This document shows positions 1 through 12,977 of a stretch of 64,000 bases of DNA, piece after piece. Source of the stretch: Diploscapter coronatus (Eukaryota; Nematoda; Chromadorea; Rhabditida; Rhabditidae); NCBI GenBank assembly GCA_964036155.1, contig OZ038422.1, positions 23,149,201-23,213,200 on the forward strand. The letters are read 5' to 3'. Within the stretch, counting starts at the first letter, position 1; every line of letters starts with the position of its first letter. The position numbers were made by a program, and so were the translations under genes. A model generated the notes under the pieces. The model had not been told where the DNA came from and did not search any database. It worked only from the letters and a program-made list of their open reading frames with translations.

Positions 1-930
1 GTTTTACTTAGGATAGATCGTTTTCGGAGATCTAAAGAGTTTGAGATCAGCATGACTTCGATGATGAGACTGATACCAAATTTAAACGTTAAAATCAATG
101 TTGAGAACTGATTTGGCCTCTCTAACCATTAGCTTCCTTTGTGAGTAGTCTTATTAATGCCCCAAAATGAAAAACACTCAATTTAGAAATCGAATGTTCC
201 GAATTAGTTTATACATTAATAAATTCTCATGAAATTCCTTACCCCAATTACATGATTCCATGCCTTGTTGTTGGCTGTAGAGCCTTGGTAGATGGCACGT
301 TGGGCATAATTTCTTGCAGTTCGCACTTGCTTCGTTCCAAGTGGCCTTAGTACCAAAATACTGTAAAATCCTTGCTATTCACAAAATGAAATTAAAACGA
401 AAATGATATTCAACGACCACCTTATAGCATTTGCCGTTAACAAAATCCCAGCCAGTAGGACATTGTGCAGCTGAAATGGTTGAATTTAGATTTGAAAAAC
501 GTTTTTGCTTGAAGAAGAGGGCATTTTTCTTATTCTTTAACCATAATGAATATTATTGAGGAAGAGTAAGATGATGTTATTTTTGAAAACAAAAAGATTT
601 GGTCGTCTATTCATGTAAATTTGATGTTGACTAGCTAAGTTTGGCTAAAAAGAAGTGATAACGCTTTCTTTGTAATTCATACATTATTCCTACAAGCTTG
701 ATATATGAATTTGAATCGAATTTAATGAATGAATATACTCTCAGAACATATACAGTAGTTTTTTTCAGAAAACAAAATGATTCTTCCGAAAAAGACCCAT
801 GAAATTTATGGACTCGGGCAATAGATTTCCTTTTGAATTACTAATAAAATGGTTGGCTTGAAAAATAGTTAAGACTTACCACAACCAGCCAGTGGAACTT
901 CATTTTTGGGACAAGGACTGGTACCTAAAA
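1..930 (-). CDS. C-type lectin-like gene, 3' part cut by window edge (copy A)
   Basis: Partial minus-strand gene, transcribed leftward off the window. Three exons are clear: 924-880 (ends in PLAGCG), 470-421 (CPTGWDFVNGKCYK, the start of a C-type lectin fold) and 360-243 (WNEASANC then CHLPRLYSQQQG). Sizes and phases match the corresponding exons of the lectin gene at 5407-8775 (the middle exon is 50 nt in both), and the introns between them are also closely similar, so this is an inverted paralogue. The exons that would finish the fold (WIDI, YYYICE) lie beyond base 1. A likely upstream linker exon is at 3768-3739. A signal-peptide exon was not found. Proteins of this family are usually secreted glycan-binding or immune factors in nematodes; that role is inferred from family only. 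Confidence 0.8.
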
Positions 931-999
931 ACCAAAATTTAATGTCAATTTTCAAGAAAATGATACGAGAATATTTTCATAGGTAATCTACCAAAATTT

Positions 1000-3900
1000 A
1001 GGCTCAAATTGAAGCTAGAGACATCCATTATTTATTCCCATTTAATTTGGAGTCGAACGATACCAAACATGATATGATACCAAATGGTAGCGACCCATAT
1101 GGTCAAGTTACCATTTGGTAGCCAATACCCATCATGTTATATATATCAAACGAAAGCCCTTATCGAACTAAGTAATATGCTGAAAACCACTTGAAAAACA
1201 GATTAGTCTATCGTCTTTTATGGTCATTTGAAAATACCCCATTTTTGATTATTTTCGGCAGGTGGTTATAGCCAATTATAATGATGGTATAATGAAACCA
1301 CTTATTGAAATTGATAGAAATAGACTCGAATATTACTCTCCAGCCAATTTCGAATCGATTGATACCCATTTTGGTATAGTACCGCTCGAGTACCATAGAC
1401 CCACATGATAACATGGTAAAGTGGTGGCGAGATACTCTAGGGAGCAAAAATGAAGTATTGCCCTTAATCTGCTATATTTCGAAAAGATTTTTTTCGAATT
1501 CGTCTGATTTTCGAAAAGTTATGAATTTTTGAAAACTCTTGTCATTTTCGTGGAACTGGTTCATTCAAACCTCCATACCACACATACCATTATAAGTAGC
1601 CCCAAAGTATTTCCACAAAAGTTGCTCAGTTTTTGAGCTCTATCGAATGGTATATAATTTGTGGGAGTTACCATTGATTTTTGAAAAATCGAAATTTTCA
1701 AGTTCGACTTCGGACCTGTTTTTCGATAGAATGTTGTCTCTATTTTTCGAAATAATTATTGAATTAGCATGAGTAGGATATGCACTTTGTTTGATGAAAA
1801 TATTGGGATGTAATACGTACAACAATGTATGCAAATTTCGATTTTATCCCGGAGACCCATGTTTTTTTACAAAATTGCACTGCTTTTAGCCGTAACTTGC
1901 GATAGGAAGGTCGGATTCGAAAAATGTTCGCACCAATCGACTCAGCTCATCGAGCCGAATAATCTGATATAGGTTTCGGGGTGTCGGGATGACTTTTGAA
2001 ATTTGACCCTCGGACCCTAGTACCCGAACCTGGACTTGAAAACTCCGAGAAAAAGCCCCAAAATCGTGTTCTCCAGATCGAATATAGGTAGAAAACACTC
2101 AAATACCCTTTCAGAAACGAATTTGAAGTCTGGTCCAGTCAGTTTCGAGAATTACATGGATTCTGTTTTAATTTTCCGAAAATCTTATAGCAAAAAAGCT
2201 TTCTTTGTACCATCTAACGAGCATTTTTCACATAAATCGCGATTTTCAAATTAGCATAGCTCCGCCCACTTTTGAGGGCGGGGTCTAATCTCCTCGATTT
2301 TATGATTAGGACCCATAGGGTATCCATCTTTATGATCAAATCACGATTTATGAGACCTTTTCTGAAATGCGAGTTTTCTTTAAGGGCTGTTTGAGTCTTA
2401 CAAATATACTCTTAAACTCGTAATAAAATTGTTCTAGAAGGAGATTACTGATATTCAAATTTTGGGCGAGTTAAATTAGAACACTTGCCCTTAGTTTCGC
2501 TCTTTAGTTGTGCAATGATGATGCGTAAGTTCCACATCAATAGGAAAATTGATAATAGAAAATTAGGGAAACACAATTTCATCTGTAAAATATCTGAATT
2601 GCAAAATGATAGTTTGAAATAAAAATCGATGAGATGAAAATTGTCTGAATCGGAATCAATAACACATAGCGAAAGAAGGGATGGGTGAAATCATGAGTTC
2701 TTTTTCGAAACGAGTTCTTTGTTGGCAGAATTCAAAGAGATATTGATGAGCTCGATTAAATTTATTCAGATATAATACAGGGTGTTTCAAGTTTATCTTC
2801 CCAATTTACTCTTTGAATAGCTTTTTTTATTTTTGCTCCAAATTGAGTACGGTTTTTTGCATGGTACTCTCCTTACCTAATAGTTTTTTTTGGTATAACT
2901 CATGAGTCGAAACTAATTGCCCATACCCATAAAACCGTGTCTTTTGAAGGCTAATTTTTGATACCTAAGAAAATTTTCAAAAATTGATCATTTCTGGCTA
3001 TTTTTTAGTGTTTTTATTCGAATTTTAGCGTTCTACAAATTTGAAAAATTTTTCTGTGATATTATCGCTAGATAGACTAAAACAAATCATTTCTCGAAAA
3101 GATTCTGAAAAATATTGACCAGATCAGTTTTATGTTAGCTTGAATAAGCGAGGCTATGATTATGGCCCACTCTGTAGTTAGAGAGGCCAAGTCTCCTCCT
3201 TTCGAGGGAGAGAAAGAACGCATGAAATTTTCCGACGTTTCAATTATCCCCTTAATTAGTTTGTAATTTCATGAAACCAAGACACTAATTAGGGTAATAA
3301 AATACGTTCGGAATGACAACTAATTGGATAATTAATGTAAACAGTAGTTTCTTTATCGGAAAAATTTGGGAAGGCCGCTGCAAGAAGGATTCACTACACA
3401 AAAATGATCATAAGTTTGCTCAAGGTGGACCTTTTTCGGAGATTTAAAAAGCTTTGAGATCGGCACGACTCTGCTGATCAGGCTGATATCAAAATTAAGC
3501 ACGGAAATTGATTTAGAAAGTTGACTCGATCTCTCTAGCTATAGCCTATAGTTCGCGACAAGTTCGCTCCTTCTTTTTGGGGGTTTATTACGCGCCCTGG
3601 TGATGAACTCTTCAAACGTTCAATAATAATGCGAAATTTTAGTTACTCAGAGATATTATAGATCGATGAATGATTATTCAATTCATTTTTTCATCTGAGT
3701 TCTCTATCCGACGTTTTAATGAACTAGTTTCGAATTACCTGGAGATGTAGTCGTTGAAGGCGGTGGACCTATATTGACAGAGTTTAGCAATAATAATCAG
3801 TTAAATAATATCCTATTTACTCTTAAGACGGAGCCTTTTAAGACTCGAGCAAAAGACTGCATTTGGAAAAAAAAGTCCTCCTACCAGGCTATGCCCTATA

Positions 3901-5000
3901 TGAGTGGATAGCCCCTTGGTCACTAATCACAAAAATGAGAAAATTAGGCCCCGCCCCCTTTTGTATGCGTGACCACGCCCACTTGCAATTTTGCTGCATA
4001 GGCAAAAACATGGTCGTCAGAAGGTACAAAGAAAACTTGCTATAAAAGATTTTCGAAAAATTTAAAAATGATGAATATAACCATGGAATTTACTTTCTAA
4101 AAATATATAGATTTTGGAAAATCAACCACTTACTGTATTTGGTATAAATGGACTCGAATATTACTCTCCAGTCAATTTCGAGTCGATTAATACCCATCTT
4201 GGTATAGTACTACTCGAGTACCATATGGGTGGTATACCATGGGCCCATATGGTAACATGGTAAAGTGATAGCACGATACTCTAGGAAACAAAAATGAAGT
4301 ATTGTCTTTCAACTACTATATCCCGAAAAGATTTTTCGAATTCGTTTGATTTTAGAAAAGTTATGAATTTTTTCCTGAGGTCGGATCTGTCAAAACTTCA
4401 AGCTACCGTAATCCTGCATACGATAATTTTTATGAGAAATAAACCACACTATAATGATCAGCGTGAAAAACTGAACAATATATGTGAAAATCAGCCAAAT
4501 CTGAGGACCCATGGAAACACCTCCTTTGCTAAGACTTTGGTTTTTGCTGATATTCACTCTTAAAATGTTTAAAAATAGCACTTTTGATTTGAATTTCATT
4601 CACGCATTATCACTTATCTGCGTTATTCGCATTTAGATTTAAATAGCCACGAAAAAGGACAAATGCGCATATTCACTTCGAATGAAGAGTGAAATTAAGG
4701 AATTAATAATGGAAACAGAAGAAGCAGACACAGACGAATGACTATTTTCGGACTTCGACATTCTAGTTCATGACTAAGATTATTTTTTCTTCCCCAAGAT
4801 GAAACATGCTGCAGAAGATTCGTTTTTCCCGGTGGTTCTTTATGCCGTTTTCAATGATTTAACTTTTATTTGTCATACATCTACTTCTACTCTTTAGTAA
4901 TTCCCATGAGTGTTTCCAACGCTATAACTTCAAGGAGAGTAAGAAAAAGTATAATGATCTATATATGGTTAGATGCCGAATTTTCTGGAGGTGTGCAAGG
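1000..5000. repeat. Composite repeat block between the two lectin copies
   Basis: No confident coding exon except the small linker candidate. The block holds a direct repeat (about 1310-1535 with 4138-4373), an inverted repeat (about 2178-2290 with 3940-4050, each with a GC-rich core), a fragment near 3395-3560 resembling bases 30-135, and short palindromes around 1060-1140. A CAGGGTGTTTCAA sequence at 2778 resembles Tc/mariner-type ends. No transposase is recognisable. It looks like an accumulation of non-autonomous element copies inside the long intron or 5' flank of lectin copy A. Confidence 0.6.
3739..3768 (-). CDS. Possible linker exon of lectin copy A
   Basis: A 30-nt minus-strand exon candidate, bounded by an AATATAG acceptor and a GTAATT donor, encodes PPPSTTTSP in the phase needed to join the exon at 924-880. 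It would be the counterpart of the Ser/Thr-rich linker of copy B. The 2.8 kb intron this implies contains repeat sequence, so the link to copy A is an inference. Confidence 0.35.
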
Positions 5001-5406
5001 TAAAAAGATCGATTTTGGTCCAAGAAATGAGCACTTTTACCCAAAAAACCATTTCCTTACTTAACGAAGATGTGAAAAAGACGGGAGAAAGACACAAAGA
5101 GGAACAGCACAATGCGTGGTAGTCCATAGGAAGTGAATAGCGACGTGGTCAGTGGATAGAGCGGCGATTTGTTTACAAATAGCGATGAGCACAACTTCGT
5201 CTTTGAAGATTTTTAAATCCAAGACCTCGAATATGTCTTCGTTACTATTTTTTTCTTTAAATTTGTGGCTTCTCACACATCTGCTATCAGAAATTTCCTC
5301 TTCAGGATCTTGATATCTCCATAGGAAATAAATATCTAAAAATTACAAATTGCCAAAAGTTCGAAGAATAAATCATCGACTTTTAGGTTAAAATATTGCT
5401 AACGGA

Positions 5407-8400
5407 ATGATAAATTTCGTCATTTTTCTGGTACTCTTCAAATGTTCGAATTCTTGTGTACCAACGGTCCCAGATATAGAGCTACCTGATGTGTCAACCA
5501 CTACTGAGGTCGATATTGAAACAAGTAAACTATCATTGCGTATTAAATGAATTTTCTACTTTTGAAAAAGTCAGCTACGTATGGCTTTTCCAAATTCTGT
5601 CTCTTCACAATGAACATGGAATGGGCTTATAATTCAGTCTGGTCTAGGTTTTTTGACAAGTCGGCCATCACATTGTTTTGTAAAATCTCATAATCAAGCC
5701 GGTTCAGGCTACCGACATTAAAGTCCAAAGTAAAGTATGAAATTAAGCAAGCTCAACAACAATAAATATCGATACGACGGAATCTTCGATAGATTCGACA
5801 GTGTCCACTGCTTTGATAACGACAGCCATCACGACCTACATTACATCTGACTATACTTCATCCACAATAACATCCAGTTTATCGACGTCCACGATGACCA
5901 CATCTAGTGCTACAACAGCAACTACTACTACAGCCGATCCTTGTTTCGCAAATTCGGCTCCATTAGCTCAATGTGGTAAGTCTTAACTATTCTTCAGGCC
6001 AACTATTTTATTAGCAATTCAAAAGGAAATCTATTGCCTGAGTCCATAAATTTCATGGACTATTTTCGAGAAATCATTGTTTTCTGGGAAAACTACTGTA
6101 TATGTTCCGAGAGCATATTCATTCATTAGATTCGATTAAAATTCATACATCAAATTTGTAGGAATAGTGTATGAATTACAAAGAAAGTGTTATCACTTCT
6201 TTTTAACCGAACTTAGCTATCAAATTTACATGAATAAACGACCAAATGCTTTTTTTTTTCAGAAAATAGAGTCATCTTACTTTTCCTCGACGATAATTCG
6301 TTATGATTAAAGAATAAATGACGATGCCTTCTTTTTCAAGCAAAAAACGTTTTTCAAATCTAAATTCAACCATTTCAGCTGCCCAATGTCCTTCTGGCTG
6401 GGACTTTGTTGAAGGCAAATGCTATCAGGTGATCGTTGAATATCATTTTCGTTTTAATTTCATTTTGTGAATAGCAGTGATTTTACAGCTTTCTGCAAGT
6501 GCTCTCAATTGGAACGCAGCAGCTGCGGATTGCGAGGGACTATGCCTCCCAGGACTTTGCCACTTACCAAGACTCTACAGTGAGCAGCAAGGCACAGATT
6601 TATATAATTATAGTAAGGAATTTCATGAGAATTTATTAATGCATAAATTAATTTGGAACATTCGACTTCTAAATTGCGTCTTTTCACTTTGCGACAATAA
6701 TAAGACTACTCACAAAGGAAACTAATGATTAGAGAGGCCAAATTAATTTTCAACATTGATTTTAACGCTTAAATTTGGTATCAGTCTGACCATCGAAGTC
6801 ATGCTGATCTCAACTCTTTAGATCTCCGAAAACGATCTATCCTAATAAAGCTATGACCATCTTTGCAAAGCGAACCTTTCTTGCTATAACTTTCCCGAAT
6901 TTTTCGGATAATAAACTCCGTCTACTATTTATTAAAGATGTAATTCAACGTAAAACTCATCCAAATAATTGTCGAAACTGGCCAAAATTTCTTATTAACT
7001 AAATTTCATTAAAAATTAAACAGGATAATTAAAACCATCTATTGATTTTCTCCTTTTTCAGTGGATATGTTTGGCCATGATCCCGAAGTTTGGATTGATA
7101 TACAGAAAATCCCAGGTGATCCTACTGTGAGTCATCATTCTACTTATAGGCAATTTTGAAAGTAGGACAATAGAAACATACGAAAATAGTAAAGGGTTAG
7201 GAGAGGGGAGGGTAGGCTAGAGCATCTTTCACTATATTATTTCGTATGTTCCTATGATTTATCGTTCTACATTTCCAGGTTGCTTACCATGATTAGTTCA
7301 AGGATATTTGTTTTCATACTTTTCATCGCTCTGTATTTTTATTTATAAAAATTTAGGGAATACGTGTGGAAAACAGCGATGCCCAGGAATATGTGTGTAC
7401 CTTTTGGGATACTGACCGCGGGTAAGTAAAAAAGTTTCTCTGAAACCATGATTTTAATTGGATAATTGAATCAAAAATCTATAGCAAGAGTACCCTCGAC
7501 TCTTAGAGATCTGGATTGGAACAGTGGGCGTGGCTCGTGCTGATGCCGCGAACGTTAAGGCTTGGTCGAGATTCTCCTATGACGATCGCGACGAATCTCG
7601 AACATTCACGTACATCAGCACAAGTCATGATCACTACATAAACAGGCCTCGAGTACATAAAAAAAAGAATAAGATATAATGAATGGTTCACAATTTTCAA
7701 CTAGTGGATGGATAATTATGAATTATATTTAGGGAACCGAGTAAGTAATTTAGTTAATTGCAACGGAAGAAGAGTTTGATTTTCAAAAATGCACAAATAC
7801 CACAATACCAAATCTCCATATTTTATGGTAGTGCGTTTATGAAAATCAGTTCTTCAATTTCCCGATGCGCTTTACTAAATTCCTTCAGCTAGCGACCCAA
7901 CTGCGGATTGTGGTAATGTGAGTCACATTTTTAATTAATCTAAATGTTTACCTTTTATAAAATATATCGTTGCACAAAAGTGAATTAATTTATACCGAGT
8001 GGGCCATTTTCGAAAATCGAAAAATTATTTTGTCCTGTTGAGTTTGTAATAGTGTTATTTTGATGAATTACCGTGATCACCTATTTCCTAAAACTTACTT
8101 GACTTCTCTACTGATACAAGAGATTTTGAAGTTGACTTAGATCAAGGAAAAACGAATTAAATGCAGAAATTAATAACAACCTAAATGGGTATTTTATAAT
8201 GAATATTTTAGCTATATCCAGCTGGATTATGGGGCGATTATTCTGTAAGATTAAGTTTAATCTATAAAAATACAAATGCCGTAAATTCTCTAATAGTCTT
8301 TTTTTTATTTTTGAGAGGCTGAAAATTAAAAGCCACAAGTACGGTATGAAATATTTTAGCTAAAAAATAACTAGAAAATGGAAGGCAAGAGAGAATACGT

Positions 8401-8775
8401 ATGATCAGATTTGGGAGATTTGACCCGATATTAGATTCGTTATTGCTTACTTCTCTACTACATCCTGATGACGAATAATCCAAGAACACTGACAATGGTA
8501 TTTCCATCAAAAGTAGCTCATCGGGTCGAATATTTTCAAGTCTGTGTATAATATGCTTTGACAAATGAAATCTTCTAGTCAGAAAGAGGAGAGAAAGAAT
8601 TAAATTTTTAAAGAAATATCATTTTTGATTATTAAAGGCACATGAAAATAGTTCAAAAACTAGCACGCACCCTATAAAAAAATATCCTGAAATCATATTC
8701 AATATTTAGTGCACCAGTGGTGCGTATTACTATATCTGCGAAACGGACGAACGGCTTAACGAGCCATGCCCTTGA
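5407..8775 (+). CDS. C-type lectin domain protein, secreted (copy B)
   Basis: Nine exons: 5407-5524, 5748-5975, 6379-6428, 6489-6612, 7062-7126, 7357-7421, 7893-7917, 8212-8244, 8710-8775, giving 257 residues. The start MINFVIFLVLF is a signal peptide. It is followed by a mucin-like linker of about 65 residues, mostly Ser and Thr. The lectin fold starts at CPSGWDFVEGKCY, continues through LNWNAAAADC and CHLPRLYS, has VWIDI for the usual WIGL strand, and ends with LWGDYS then YYYICE, a typical nematode CTLD end. No EPN or QPD calcium/sugar motif is seen, so classical calcium-dependent sugar binding is doubtful. The internal frame is supported by the paralogue at the window start, which conserves CHLPRLYS.QQG. 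The short exon at 7893 uses a CTAG acceptor four bases after CAG; the CAG site would give a stop. Confidence 0.85.
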
Positions 8776-9514
8776 TTATCTTTCTTATCTGATATCTCAT
8801 TTTTCAAATGAGCATTGTACAAATAATAAATGTTTATTTTTATCAAAAAGTATGAAATGAAAACAAATCGTTTGTAATGAAGAGCTTCATGATTCACTAG
8901 CTATCTACTTCCAATTCATTCATGTAATAGAATCTTATTCTATGAATATGTACATACCACTTTCTTTCATAATTTGTAATAAGGAAAAACGAAAATTAAT
9001 TTATAATTTAATGCCTAAACGAGTTAAAAAATGATTAAAATTAGTTAGATTTTTCAAGTGCAAGCCTAAGAATAATTCTAATGTTATTCGCATATTTGTA
9101 ACAAATAGATCAAATTCGAACTGATATCCTGATCAATATCTTATTTAAATGTCTATTATTAAACATCGAATAAAAATTTCAATATATAATTAGTTTCATA
9201 TTACTTGTATTTGAATGTTCGATAATTTATCAACCCATCTCAAAAGCACAAAATATTCTGTTGCACTGAAAGCGTGTCTATGTCATGCAGAAATTATCAG
9301 GGAGATTATGATAAGCAAAAAAGCGGCGAAGGGAAAGTTTTGCCTGCTGCTGAATTTTCGGACGACAGAACCATAAAAAGTTGGCCAGTGCTTTATTGCT
9401 GCCCAACTAATAGGCTCATTATCAATTTTGTCGCATTTCAAGTCAGCTTAAAGTCATTTTAGGTCCATTAGTTGATCGCAACTGGGGCAGATCGAATTTC
9501 AAATTGGGGCAAAA
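8776..9514. other. Intergenic, lectin to carboxypeptidase
   Basis: A/T-rich 3' flank of the lectin, with an AATAAA-type signal around 8826-8831, then the 5' flank of the next gene. No motif or exon was recognised. Confidence 0.6.
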
Positions 9515-12500
9515 ATGAGGACGTATCTGGTAATTGTTTTGGTTTGTCTGGTGGCATTATGCCTTTCGAATCCGGTAAAACCGAACAAATATCGACGTAA
9601 TATGATTCGAGGACGGCCTGTGCATGGAAATGGAATGAAACAACTCCCTAAGGTTAGCGGAATAGAGATATTTTCTCAGAAAAGTAAATTTCTAGAAAGA
9701 TTACTCGACTGTGACTCGACCAGCTACGGCAGGAACCTTCACCCAGAAACTCGACCATCTTGGCAATGCCACCGGAACTTTTTCACAGGTATGTTTCGAC
9801 TTCAACTAGATTTATATCGAGAAAAAGTTGATATTCCTCGTAAAAAGTCGTGAAGAAAATGTCCACACCGAAGATTATCTGATCTTTTCTTTTTAATCAC
9901 GGCTGAAGATCGATATATTGGTTTTGGCATGATCAATGAATACAATTATTACATACTGTATTGTATTCAACTATCACACACTATACAAAGAGACCATCTT
10001 ATTATTTACTTTTGACATAGATTTGATTAAAATTCATATTTTGTCATGATTTCAAGTTCCTGTTTCATGAGCGGTGATAATTGATAAGGTTGGCTTATGC
10101 AGAACGCCAAAGATCAAAGTGCTTTATCAATTTTCCGACTAAATTTTATTTAACGAAGTTGACAGCATATCCCCATTCAGCGATACTGGTACAATAATCA
10201 ATGGTACCAATCTGGAGGACCAGCCTTCCTGATGCTTGGAGGCGAAGGTCCGGAGGACCCCTATTGGGTGGAATCAGGCAATCTCGAATGGACCACCATG
10301 GCTCAGAAGGCTGGCGCTTGGGTTTTCGACTTGGAACATCGTTTCTATGGCGAAACGCAGCCAACTCCGTAGGCCTCGAAAATGGTTGTGTTGATCAACT
10401 CAATAGCAATTTAGTGACATGTCAACTGACAACCTGAAATTCCTGAGCTCCGTCCAGGCTATTGAAGACGCTGCTTTCTTCATCCAAGTAAAGAGATTCA
10501 TCATCAATATGCACAAATGTTGTTCTCGATAATTCTCACACCGAAACTTCTCGCACTCATATGAAGACTACAATCAATTTCAACCTACTCTATTCTCATA
10601 TTTACTTTAGGGAATGATCCAAAAGTTCCCCCAGTTGGCAAGCGCCAAATGGGTATCGTTTGGAGGCTCGTACTCTGGCAACTTGGCCGCTTGGCTCCGA
10701 GTCAAGCACCCCGAACTCGTCTCCTACGCAGTCGGTTCCTCAGGCCCTGTATACGCTGAAGTCGATTTCCCCGAATACCTCGAGGTGGTCCAAAACTCGA
10801 TCTCCTCGACCGATGCAGGATGTGCCGCTTCCGTCACGGCAGGATTCAACCAGGTCGCCCAACTCGTCCAGACCGCTGCGGGCAGAACCAGTGTCAAATC
10901 CACCTTCAAGTACTATTTTTTAGCAAAACTGATGCGAAACAGGATTGTCACAAAGTCGAAATTTGAAATCTTGAATTTCTATTCCTAGTTAAAGCTGATT
11001 TCAACTCTAAAAACCCTTGAAGTGCAAAGCTTTTTTTTTCGAAGTCAATGCTTCGTGACAACTCTGATATGGAAAGGTCGTTATTTTAGCATCGCTAGAT
11101 GAAATTTGAACGATTTTTTTTTCCAATCTGATTTCAATGATTACCCTTGTCATTCGAATTTCAACTCCGCATCACTCATTTTTTACATGAAAACTATTTC
11201 TGAACATCACTTTAGCATCTGCCAAGATCTCGACATTAACAACGCGAACCTGATGGCTGGATTCTGGGAGACGATCTACTCCCCTTACATGGAAATCGTG
11301 CAGTACAGCGGAGATAATGCTGTATAATAAATCATCATAAAATGCCATTTACTTTATGAATTCTAGGGTTCCTTCGAAAGCTCTCTGACCATCAAGAACG
11401 CAATCTGTCGATTCCACAACGACAACTCGTTGTCGGTTCTTCAGAGAATGAAGAAGGTAGATTTTTGAAATCTAGCTAAACTCTTTCAAGAGAATCGTTA
11501 GGTGAACGACTACTTCGACGAAATGTTCGGATACTTCGGCTGCATGGATATCGACTATAGTAAGTTTTAGAAAATTTGAAAAGTTCTATAAAGTTTTGAT
11601 CGATTTTTGGCAACTTGAGATTTTTTAGAAAATTATTTACTGAAATGAAGAGAAATGAGAAGGTTCAGGCCACAAATTCGTGCTAATTTTTAGACGATAT
11701 GATCCAGTGGATGCAAGACACGAGCTATGGAGAGGCTGCTGACGCCCGAGCCTGGGTCTGGCAGACCTGCACCGAGTTCGGCTACTATCAGAGCACCTCT
11801 TCGCCCACAAGCGGACCTTGGTTCGGTGGAGTCAATAATCTGCCCTGCAGGTAAGAATTCTCAACGATACGTTTATATTTTGAGAAAATTTGTGTGACTT
11901 TATGGGTTATAGAGATTTGTGAGTGATTTATCTAATGCTGAGTTTAGCAGACTAAACGAAAAGATATCAGCGTTTTTCATCCACAGTAAGCAGGTGTCGA
12001 ATTTAGCTACTACGTCCAGCAATGTGCTGATATATACGGATCTGCTTACACTGCTGACTACGTCGCTCAAGCAGTCGCTGTCACCAATGCATACTACGGT
12101 GGCAGAGATAACATGAACTCGTCCTACATTATCCTTCCCAACGGCAGCTTCGACCCGTGGCACGCACTCGGAAAACTGGCCAGCTCAGACCCTACAATCG
12201 TTCCGGTCGTGATTCAAGGCACATCTCACTGTGCAGGTAATTCAGATATGCGGAAATACCATAAAATAGAGAAAATATATAACGGAAAAATCCCTATTTT
12301 CTTCTTCCACTGACATAAAACATCGATGTCGATTTCAAAAGATAAATTGAAACTTGAGATTACCTTATTTTCACCCTATGAATATCTTATCAAGTTGAGA
12401 TGAGACATTTTCAAATTTCAGACATGTACGGTCCTGGACCCAATGACTCTACCGATTTGACAGCTGGAAGAGCGAAAATCTCGTCGACTCTCCTTGGATG

Positions 12501-12522
12501 GCTCGGTGTCAGCCAGCATTAA
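9515..12522 (+). CDS. Serine carboxypeptidase, peptidase family S28 (Pro-X carboxypeptidase type)
   Basis: Eleven exons: 9515-9652, 9696-9788, 10181-10368, 10415-10487, 10611-10909, 11216-11321, 11367-11456, 11502-11559, 11694-11850, 12007-12236, 12422-12522; 510 residues, the usual S28 length. The N-terminus MRTYLVIVLVCLVALCLS is a signal peptide. Family landmarks in order are FTQKLDHL, FSQRYWYN, FLMLGGEGPE, LEHRFYGE, FGGSYSGNLAAW, VVQY-type SP.MEIVQYSGDN and NGSFDPWHALG. The predicted triad is Ser184 (GGSYSG), Asp450 (FDPW) and His475 (GTSHCAD). Family S28 enzymes remove C-terminal residues after proline or N-terminal dipeptides, usually in lysosomes, gut lumen or secretions. Codons are more G/C-rich at third positions than in the neighbours, which fits high expression (inference). 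An AATAAA lies at 12541. Confidence 0.93.
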
Positions 12523-12977
12523 ATTTATTTACTGGCAATTTAATAAATATAAAAAAAAATATTATTCTGGTTATTTTTCGGCATGTCAGTTAGTTCGTTT
12601 GATCAACTTTCAAGAGCATTTCAAAATGTCAACAACATAATTATATTTCGCTATCTCATGATATAATCGAAGTGCGGGTATGTGGTATTCGGCAAATCCG
12701 CCATAATCCATTCACCGATTTCAATTGGAACGAACACGTTTTGTGCATTGATTTTGCTGACAATTACTGCCAGTTGAGTCTACTCGATATCATGATGATC
12801 TCATTCTCAGCACACTTTATAATTTGTTCTAAACGATTCGAAATATTTTGGCAGCGTAAACCTCCTCTCAAAGAGGGAAAAAGAAAAAAAAGGCGAGGAA
12901 TAACGCATGGAAGGAAAGTTTACGCAGCCAAATACCTCATATTTCGTTATTTTATGCATGTTTGTTGATTATTTTAG
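12523..12977. other. Intergenic with small hairpin; trans-splice-like acceptor at its end
   Basis: Contains the AATAAA of the upstream gene at 12541, a small hairpin element (about 12849-12930; arms TTGGCAGCGTAAAC and the near-complement GTTTACGCAGCCAA), and TTATTTTAG ending at 12977 immediately before the ATG of the astacin gene. The last is what a spliced-leader acceptor looks like. Confidence 0.5.

Noticed and set aside
5133..5200. TGGTCAGTGGATAGAGCGGCG resembles a tRNA D-arm / A box
   Set aside because: No B box (GGTTCGANTCC) or acceptor stem follows; at best a decayed tRNA-derived repeat.
6489..6612. Apparent frameshift in the lectin exon (alternative frame gives DFATYQDST-like sequence)
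   Set aside because: The inverted paralogue at 360-243 conserves the original frame (CHLPRLYS.QQG), and downstream phases close only in that frame.
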